A stretch of 5,067 bases of DNA from an uncultured Lacinutrix sp. Its GTDB lineage: Bacteria > Bacteroidota > Bacteroidia > Flavobacteriales > Flavobacteriaceae. The position numbers and the translations under genes were made by a program. The DNA is taken from NCBI GenBank assembly GCA_937916035.1, contig CALGIH010000325.1, forward strand, positions 1 through 5,067. Direction: 5' to 3'. Shown here in pieces: positions 1 to 5,067 of this stretch. The notes below the pieces were generated by a model. It was not told where the DNA came from. It ran no database searches and saw only the letters and a program-made list of their open reading frames with translations. Numbering within the stretch: position 1 is the stretch's first letter; every line of letters begins with the position of its first letter.

Positions 1-1
1 T

Positions 2-2479
2 GTGTGTTCTCAGGAGACTACTGAGGACAATACACCAATTCCAAACTACAGACAAGCTGCAAAATATTCGCCAACCAATTTGGCTAAATTAGTACATTCA
101 ACTTCAGTCAGACCACATTGGTTAAAAAACGGTAACCGTTTTTGGTATCAATATAAAACTACAGAAGGCTCAAGTTATTACATAGTAGATGCAGATAATA
201 GAACACGAAGAGAGCTTTTTGATAATGCTAAAATGGCGCAATGGCTAACCGAAATAATCAAAGATCCTTATGATGCGCAAAATTTGCCTCGCTTTGATTT
301 TAAGTTTGTGAAAAATGAAACTGCAATTCGATTTAGAGTCACATCAACCGAAGAAATTGAAGCCATCGATGAAGATGAAGATGAAGAGAATGTCTCTGAA
401 CAAGATTCTACTTCAACCAAAAAAGACAAGAAGAAGCCCAAAATGGAAAAAAAAGTCTATCATTTTGAATATAGACTTGGAGGTAATGGTTTGACAATTA
501 TTGACACTAAAAAAGAAGACAAAAAAGAATGGGAAAAGTGGGCAAATATTGCTCCAGACAGCTCAATAGTGTTATTCTCCAAGAATTATAATTTGTATTG
601 GATGGATAAGGATAATTTTATGAAGGCCGTAAAAGATGAAAAAGATTCAACCATAGTTGAAAACCAATGGACCAAAGATGGTGAAGAAAACTATGATTTT
701 GGTGGAGGCACAAGAGGTGAAAATAACGAGGAAAAAGAAAAAAATAAGGATAACCGTAAGGATGTTTTGGGAGCCTGGTCTCACGATTCCAAAAATTTTG
801 TGTTTGAAAGAACGGACTCAAGGCACATAAAAGATTTATGGGTTATTAATTCGACATCAGATAAAAGACCAACGCTTGAGACTTATAAGTATCACATGCC
901 TGGAGAAGATGAGTACTTCAAATCAGAATTATTGATTTTTGATATCCCTTCCAAAAGCATAAATACGGTTAAGCTAGATACGACTAAACAACAAAGCCTT
1001 TCAGTGTATCGTGAACCAAGAAAACAATCAAATGCTGACGATGATTTCCGCCCTTCTTTATTACTTTCCAAAAAAGGAAAAATATATTTTAGCACTATTA
1101 GTCGTGATCGTAAAAAATTTGATATATGTGTCGCTGACATTAATACTGGAGCCGTAAAAGTGTTAATTGAAGAGCGCTTTAATACCTATATAGAGTCTCG
1201 TCAATTAGTATTATTAAATAATGAATCTGAAATGCTGCATTGGGCTGAACGATCAGGCTGGGCACATTATTACTTATATGATACTGAAGGAAATTTAAAA
1301 AATCAAATAACTAATGGATCGTATCATGTAGAAAACGCCATTGGTGTAGATGAAAAATCACGAGTGCTTTATTTTACAGCACATGGAATTCCAAAAGATG
1401 AAGACCCTTATTTTGAGCATACTTATAGCATTAATTTAAACGGAACAGAACTTAAAGCTCTTAATCCTGGAGACTACAATACTAGTACAAGCATGTCTGA
1501 TTCCAATGCGTTTTTTGTTAGCAATTTTTCAAAAGTAAATACTGTTCCAAAATCTGAATTAAGAAATAGTTCAGGCTCAGTTGTAATGCAACTAGAAGAA
1601 GCTGACCTATCGCAATTAATGGCAACTGGATATCAATTTCCAGAACCATTCAAATTGAAAGCTGACGATGGCATCACAGACATTTATGGCGTTATGTACA
1701 AGCCTTTTGATTTTGATGAAACCAAAAGCTATCCATTATTAGAATATGTGTATCCAGGACCACAAACGGAATCTGTTAACAAATCGTTTTCTGTGAGCAT
1801 GGATCGTTTAGATCGTATGGCTCAAGTAGGGTTTGTTGTGATTACTTTAGGAAATAGAGGCGGTCATCCGGATCGTTCAAAATGGTATCATAATTTCGGC
1901 TATGGCAACCTAAGAGATTATGGTCTTGCCGATAAAAAATATGTTGCTGAGCAATTAGCAGATCAGTATAAATTTATTGATATTGAAAAAGTTGGCATCT
2001 ATGGTCATTCTGGTGGTGGATTTATGTCAACCGCAGCAATGTTGGTATATCCAGATTTCTTTAAGGCTGCGGTTTCATCTGCAGGAAATCATGATAATAA
2101 CATATACAATAGTTGGTGGAGTGAAACACATCATGGTGTAAAAGAAGAAATGGATGATGATGGAAATGCAAAATACAAGTACATCATTGACGACAATCAA
2201 TCCTTAGCAAAAAACTTAAAAGGAAACTTGATGTTAATTCATGGAGATATAGATAACAATGTACATCCTGGTGGAACTATCCGAATGGCAAATGAATTGA
2301 TAAAAGCAAACAAACGTTTCAAGTTTATGATTATGCCTGGACAACGTCATGGTTTTGGAAGCATGACAGAATATTCATTTTGGTTAAGAGCAGATCACTT
2401 TAGTAAATATTTCTTAGGACAAGAAGCAACTAGTGTAGATATCACTGAAATGAATAGAGACCATCCTAAAACGAATTAA
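2..2479 (+). CDS. S9 family serine peptidase, DPP-IV-like (5' end cut by window edge)
   Basis: A prolyl-oligopeptidase-family (S9) peptidase, with 825 codons visible up to the TAA at 2477-2479. The first in-frame codon is a GTG at the window edge. It is probably internal, because no signal peptide is visible and family members are exported, so residue numbers count from it. Residues about 35-530 look like a DPPIV-type beta-propeller, with blade signatures such as APDSSIVLFS and GAWSHDSKNFVFER. Residues about 545-810 are the alpha/beta-hydrolase. The triad is visible: Ser670 in GHSGGG, Asp751 in HGDIDNNVH and His783 in QRHGFG. Tyr584 in YPGP matches the oxyanion-hole tyrosine of DPP4 (established for the family). 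Two charged low-complexity inserts lie at residues 117-152 and 225-255. By family knowledge it should cleave oligopeptides or release N-terminal dipeptides in or outside the periplasm. Exact specificity (DPP4, DPP7-like or acylaminoacyl peptidase) cannot be read here. It converges on the next gene. Confidence 0.93.
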   Translation: MCSQETTEDNTPIPNYRQAAKYSPTNLAKLVHSTSVRPHWLKNGNRFWYQYKTTEGSSYYIVDADNRTRRELFDNAKMAQWLTEIIKDPYDAQNLPRFDFKFVKNETAIRFRVTSTEEIEAIDEDEDEENVSEQDSTSTKKDKKKPKMEKKVYHFEYRLGGNGLTIIDTKKEDKKEWEKWANIAPDSSIVLFSKNYNLYWMDKDNFMKAVKDEKDSTIVENQWTKDGEENYDFGGGTRGENNEEKEKNKDNRKDVLGAWSHDSKNFVFERTDSRHIKDLWVINSTSDKRPTLETYKYHMPGEDEYFKSELLIFDIPSKSINTVKLDTTKQQSLSVYREPRKQSNADDDFRPSLLLSKKGKIYFSTISRDRKKFDICVADINTGAVKVLIEERFNTYIESRQLVLLNNESEMLHWAERSGWAHYYLYDTEGNLKNQITNGSYHVENAIGVDEKSRVLYFTAHGIPKDEDPYFEHTYSINLNGTELKALNPGDYNTSTSMSDSNAFFVSNFSKVNTVPKSELRNSSGSVVMQLEEADLSQLMATGYQFPEPFKLKADDGITDIYGVMYKPFDFDETKSYPLLEYVYPGPQTESVNKSFSVSMDRLDRMAQVGFVVITLGNRGGHPDRSKWYHNFGYGNLRDYGLADKKYVAEQLADQYKFIDIEKVGIYGHSGGGFMSTAAMLVYPDFFKAAVSSAGNHDNNIYNSWWSETHHGVKEEMDDDGNAKYKYIIDDNQSLAKNLKGNLMLIHGDIDNNVHPGGTIRMANELIKANKRFKFMIMPGQRHGFGSMTEYSFWLRADHFSKYFLGQEATSVDITEMNRDHPKTN
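368..388 (+). repeat. GATGAA hexamer tandem repeat inside the peptidase gene
   Basis: Three perfect GATGAA copies (368-385) followed by GAG encode an alternating Asp-Glu run at residues 123-129. It sits in the first charged insert of the S9 peptidase. The six-base period keeps the frame, so copy-number change would lengthen or shorten the acidic run without breaking the gene. Confidence 0.6.
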
Positions 2480-2497
2480 ATTAAGGATTATTTAAAA

Positions 2498-2530
2498 GTA
2501 AAAAACCACGCATTAAGCGTGGTTTTTTAC
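2498..2530. terminator. Bidirectional intrinsic terminator between convergent genes
   Basis: A perfect 14-bp inverted repeat (2498-2511 with 2517-2530) encloses a 5-nt loop, ATTAA. The stem core is CCACGC/GCGTGG, flanked by six A on the left and six T on the right, so a U-tract follows the GC-rich stem in either direction. It starts 18 nt after the S9 peptidase stop and directly abuts the stop codon of the minus-strand gene (TAA at 2533-2531), so it can end both transcripts. An identical 30-bp core in reverse orientation lies at 3683-3712. Confidence 0.9.
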
Positions 2531-3616
2531 TTAATCTTTTAACCTAATTGGGCGATTATTGGATTCAAAATCTAACTTCAATAATTCTGCTATAGTACTT
2601 GCAATTTGGTTTGAAAAAAGCTGCACGTCATTTTCAACTTCTCCTAAAGGTTTTACATCTGCTCCAAAAGCAATAAGCCAAACTTCATCTGCACCATTTA
2701 CATCTGAGCCGTGACCTCGCCAAGTTTCGATTGGTTGTGTTCCGCGACCATGGTCTGTGGTGATAATAAAGGTTGTTTTATCTTTATAGACTGGGTCATT
2801 TTGAGTAAAGTTCCATAGTTCTTCAATAAATCCATCAGTAGTATTCGCCGATTTTATATAAGCATCATAATTACCATCATGTGCGAAATCATCTGTTTCG
2901 CCATAAGAAATATACAGCAGGATTGGATGTGTTTTTTTTAGATACTCTAAGGCATAATGATGGGTAAACACATCTAGTCTAACCGTGCTCCATGGACTAG
3001 GTGTTGCTTTTTGTAGCTTATTTAAATATTTTTCATTGGTACTTAATGTTGTGCCTTCAACCAAATCAAAACCAGCATTTACTGGCACACCGCTGCGCTC
3101 TTCATTAATGATATATTGAAATACATCCCAACTAGCAAAAGCACCTACTTTTCCTCTAAATCGTTTATCATGGTTTGCTAACTCTAAAATAGTTTTATTT
3201 GGATTTGGTATTTTATCATTACTATCAATACGCGTATCATCTGCATTTCCAGAAAGAATTTCGTTATAACCTGGATAAGAAAACCAATATGAATTAGTTA
3301 AGTTAACACGACTTCCCAAGCCTCTATTGCCATATATTTGACCTATTTTTGGTACTGTTCCCCAAATAAATGGTAAAAGTGTTTTTCGTCTTTCTTCAGG
3401 AGTTTCTTTCCAAAACTTCTTCTTCAATCCTGAAGTATCTCTTGTGAATTCTTCATTAGTCATTAGAGTCTTGTCTATTCCTTTAAATAATTCCTGCCAT
3501 CTAAACCCATCAAGGGTAATTAAAATAACATGTTGGTCATTCTTATTTAATCCTTTTTGTGCAAGTGCCGATATGGAACAAATAATAAAAGCGAAAGCAA
3601 AAAACAGTTGTTTCAT
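2531..3616 (-). CDS. Exported alkaline-phosphatase-superfamily protein (phosphodiesterase/nucleotide-pyrophosphatase-like)
   Basis: A complete 361-residue protein. It starts at ATG 3616-3614 with a clear signal peptide (Lys2, a hydrophobic run, then SALA-Q, likely cleaved after Ala19), which fixes this start. The next in-frame Met is residue 52, past the first metal motif. Features expected of the two-metal alkaline phosphatase superfamily are present in order: Asp36 in LDGFRW, a candidate nucleophile Ser113 in FSYPGYNE, Asp242 and His246 in ETDDFAHD, Asp288-His289 in TTDHGRG, and His302 in RGHGSD. The DxxxH, DHG and late His spacing resembles nucleotide pyrophosphatase/phosphodiesterases, which hydrolyse phosphodiesters or nucleotides using two Zn ions. 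The substrate is not readable, and sulfatase or phosphonate activity cannot be excluded. Related proteins are sometimes labelled phosphoglyceromutase, but the signal peptide argues against that role. The leader is A-rich with no Shine-Dalgarno, typical of Bacteroidota. It is flanked by matching terminators and is probably monocistronic. Confidence 0.9.
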   Translation of the reverse strand: MKQLFFAFAFIICSISALAQKGLNKNDQHVILITLDGFRWQELFKGIDKTLMTNEEFTRDTSGLKKKFWKETPEERRKTLLPFIWGTVPKIGQIYGNRGLGSRVNLTNSYWFSYPGYNEILSGNADDTRIDSNDKIPNPNKTILELANHDKRFRGKVGAFASWDVFQYIINEERSGVPVNAGFDLVEGTTLSTNEKYLNKLQKATPSPWSTVRLDVFTHHYALEYLKKTHPILLYISYGETDDFAHDGNYDAYIKSANTTDGFIEELWNFTQNDPVYKDKTTFIITTDHGRGTQPIETWRGHGSDVNGADEVWLIAFGADVKPLGEVENDVQLFSNQIASTIAELLKLDFESNNRPIRLKD

Positions 3617-3639
3617 TTTGTTGTTTTAAGTAATTGTGT

Positions 3640-3647
3640 CAAATTTA
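3640..3647 (-). promoter_or_regulatory. Candidate Bacteroidota -7 promoter box for the phosphatase-like gene
   Basis: Read on the minus strand this is TAAATTTG, a full match to the Bacteroidota -7 consensus TAnnTTTG. It lies 23 nt upstream of the ATG and would give a leader of roughly 15-20 nt. I see no convincing TTG/TTTG -33 element about 19 bp further upstream (around 3666-3671), so the call rests on one box plus its position in a short intergenic gap downstream of the hppA terminator. Confidence 0.45.
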
Positions 3648-3682
3648 ATATAATTGCTTTTGAAAGTAGAATTGTATAAAAA

Positions 3683-3714
3683 TAAAAAACCACGCTTAAT
3701 GCGTGGTTTTTTTT
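3683..3714 (-). terminator. Intrinsic terminator of the pyrophosphatase gene
   Basis: A CCACGC/GCGTGG stem (3690-3695 with 3701-3706) encloses a 5-nt loop, with six A on one side (3684-3689) and eight T on the other (3707-3714), so the stem extends through A:T pairs. On the minus strand the loop reads ATTAA and a six-U tract follows the stem. It begins about 20 nt after the hppA stop codon. Its orientation relative to hppA equals that of the 2498-2530 hairpin relative to the S9 peptidase. It separates hppA transcription from the phosphatase-like gene downstream. Confidence 0.88.
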
Positions 3715-3732
3715 ATACTAAAAATTTGAAGA

Positions 3733-5067
3733 TTAGTTATTCTCTTCAGCTTCTTCAATAATTTCTTTTATAACTTTCTTTGCTTCAACTTTAGCTTCAA
3801 CTTTAGCTTTAACTTCTGCTTCAGTTCCTTCAAAGATTTCTTCCTTAGATACAGTTTCACCATTTTCAGTAGTTGTAGTTGTTACAACAGCTTTTACTGT
3901 TCCATCATCATTTTTAGTCATTTCAACTTTTACAGATTGCTCAATGTTTTGAGCTGTGTTTTCTGTAAATTGAACTTTATTTACTTCATAAACAACGTCT
4001 GCAGAATTATCTGCGTGACCTCCTAAAATTGGAGCAATTACCAATCCAATTAAACATGTTAATTTAATTAAAATGTTCATTGAAGGTCCAGACGTATCTT
4101 TAAATGGATCTCCAACAGTATCACCAGTAATTGCAGCTTCATGAGCAGCAGAACCTTTATGTGTCATCTCTCCATTAATCATTACTCCAGCTTCAAAAGA
4201 TTTCTTAGCGTTATCCCAAGCACCTCCAGCATTGTTTTGGAAGATTGCCCATAATACACCAGAAACTGTAACACCAGCCATATATCCGCCTAACATTTCA
4301 GCAATAGCAAGATGATCCATACCAAATAACATTGGTACAAAAGCAATTACTAAAGGAAAACCGATAGTTAATAAACCTGGTAACATCATTTCTTTTAAAG
4401 ACGCTTTAGTAGAAATTGCTACACACTTATCATATTCTGGTTTCCCAGTACCTTCCATAATTCCAGGAATCTCTCTAAACTGACGACGTACTTCTTCTAC
4501 CATTTCCATAGCAGCTTTACCTACAGCATTCATTGCTAAAGCAGAGAATACTACTGGTACCATACCACCAACAAATAGCATAGCTAATACTGGTGCTTTA
4601 AAGATGTTAATCCCGTCAATTCCTGTAAACGTTACATACGCAGCAAATAATGCTAATGACGTTAATGCAGCAGACGCAATAGCAAATCCTTTTCCGGTAG
4701 CTGCTGTTGTGTTACCAACTGCATCTAAAATATCTGTACGTTCTCTTACGATTGGTTCTTGTTCGCTCATTTCAGCAATACCACCTGCGTTATCAGCAAT
4801 TGGCCCAAAAGCATCAATTGCTAATTGCATTGCAGTTGTCGCCATCATCGCAGAAGCTGCTAAAGCAACTCCGTAAAAACCTGCTAATGCATAAGAAGAC
4901 CAAATTGCACCAGCAAATAATAATACTGAAGGGAATGTAGAAATCATACCAGTAGCTAAACCTGCAATAATGTTTGTTCCTGCTCCAGTAGATGATTGTT
5001 GTACAATTTTTAAGATTGGTTTTTTACCTAATCCTGTATAATATTCTGTTACAGATGAAATTCCTGC
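3733..5067 (-). CDS. hppA: K+-dependent-type membrane-bound ion-pumping pyrophosphatase (N-terminus beyond window)
   Basis: C-terminal 444 residues of a membrane pyrophosphatase, which couples cytoplasmic PPi hydrolysis to H+ or Na+ export. The frame stays open to the right edge. The Met codon at 4947 is internal, since the 40 upstream residues (including SVTEYYTG and GTNIIAGLA) are conserved family sequence. Counting from the first visible codon, 85-96 is DAFGPIADNAGG, 118-127 is GNTTAATGKG, 283-289 is AWDNAKK and 315-329 is the Mg-PPi-binding segment with GDTVGDPFKDTSGPS. About seven hydrophobic helices are visible (roughly 43-62, 64-84, 127-149, 158-181, 230-250, 258-276, 332-349). Ala122 and Gly125 occupy the positions that are Lys and Thr in K+-independent enzymes, so this should be the K+-dependent class. 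The TM6 residues that separate Na+ from H+ pumps lie outside the window. Residues 352-444 form an unusual charged tail. A dedicated terminator follows the stop. Confidence 0.97.
   Translation of the reverse strand, partial: AGISSVTEYYTGLGKKPILKIVQQSSTGAGTNIIAGLATGMISTFPSVLLFAGAIWSSYALAGFYGVALAASAMMATTAMQLAIDAFGPIADNAGGIAEMSEQEPIVRERTDILDAVGNTTAATGKGFAIASAALTSLALFAAYVTFTGIDGINIFKAPVLAMLFVGGMVPVVFSALAMNAVGKAAMEMVEEVRRQFREIPGIMEGTGKPEYDKCVAISTKASLKEMMLPGLLTIGFPLVIAFVPMLFGMDHLAIAEMLGGYMAGVTVSGVLWAIFQNNAGGAWDNAKKSFEAGVMINGEMTHKGSAAHEAAITGDTVGDPFKDTSGPSMNILIKLTCLIGLVIAPILGGHADNSADVVYEVNKVQFTENTAQNIEQSVKVEMTKNDDGTVKAVVTTTTTENGETVSKEEIFEGTEAEVKAKVEAKVEAKKVIKEIIEEAEENN
3782..3829 (-). repeat. 12-bp tandem repeat encoding the KVEA motif in the HppA tail
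   Basis: Two perfect copies of a 12-bp unit (plus strand GCTTCAACTTTA at 3782-3793 and 3794-3805) are followed by two decayed copies (9 of 12 matches at 3806-3817, 7 of 12 at 3818-3829). On the coding strand they give KVEA units in the Lys/Glu-rich end of the pyrophosphatase tail. The period is a multiple of three, so unit gain or loss keeps the frame. Confidence 0.65.

Noticed and set aside
2..30. Lipoprotein Cys or surface-export signal at the visible start of the S9 peptidase (VCSQETTED)
   Set aside because: A Cys followed by acidic residues is suggestive, but the residue before it is Val, which is disfavoured in a lipobox, and the preceding hydrophobic segment lies outside the window.
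618..1140. Two minus-strand open frames (618-821 and 892-1140) opposite the S9 peptidase
   Set aside because: They lie wholly inside a gene with clear family motifs in its own frame. Their proteins show no recognisable domain, and both look like by-products of the AT-rich antisense strand.
3444..3629. Plus-strand 61-codon open frame opposite the start of the phosphatase-like gene
   Set aside because: It overlaps the signal peptide and first metal motif of a well-supported gene, shows no recognisable domain, and has no independent support.
2498..3714. A complete transposon or integron-type cassette around the phosphatase-like gene
   Set aside because: There is no transposase or integrase, no attachment-type site and no target-site duplication. 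The repeats are fully explained as functional terminators, so only the shared sequence is reported as a finding.
4604..4940. Plus-strand open frames opposite hppA (4604-4876 and 4707-4940)
   Set aside because: They are antisense to one of the most conserved stretches of HppA. Their low-complexity Ala/Ile or Leu/Gln composition mirrors the membrane-helix codons on the other strand.
4945..4947. ATG at 4947 as the start of the pyrophosphatase
   Set aside because: The frame continues upstream to the window edge with conserved HppA sequence (TEYYTG, GTNIIAGLA), so the gene is cut by the window rather than short.

Overview
The window looks like a piece of a Bacteroidota chromosome, most likely Flavobacteriaceae. 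The DNA is AT-rich. The intact start codon at 3616 has an A-rich leader instead of a Shine-Dalgarno sequence, and a TAnnTTTG-type promoter box lies upstream of it. All three proteins also have flavobacterial character: an S9 peptidase with Lys/Asp/Glu-rich inserts, a secreted alkaline-phosphatase-superfamily enzyme, and a K+-dependent-type membrane pyrophosphatase.

Layout: (1) 2-2479, plus strand, the nearly complete 3' part of an S9 (dipeptidyl-peptidase-IV-like) serine peptidase whose N-terminus is cut by the window edge. (2) 2498-2530, a strong symmetrical hairpin terminator between convergent genes. (3) 2531-3616, minus strand, a complete 361-residue exported phosphodiesterase/phosphatase-type protein. 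(4) 3617-3732, a 116-bp gap holding a probable promoter for that gene and the terminator of the next one. (5) 3733-5067, minus strand, the C-terminal 444 residues of an HppA-type ion-pumping pyrophosphatase that runs off the right edge. No stretch over 300 bases lacks a gene, and I see no RNA genes, CRISPR, IS elements or attachment sites.

The three genes do not form an obvious operon or pathway. The peptidase and the phosphatase-like protein probably act in or beyond the periplasm. The pyrophosphatase is an inner-membrane pump that uses cytoplasmic pyrophosphate. The two minus-strand genes point the same way but are separated by a terminator and a candidate promoter, so they are probably transcribed independently.

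I do not see a clearly new biological system. Three points deserve a second look: a 93-residue charged, repeat-bearing tail on the pyrophosphatase; two copies of the same 30-bp terminator in opposite orientation around the phosphatase-like gene; and an unusual nucleophile-region sequence in that gene.
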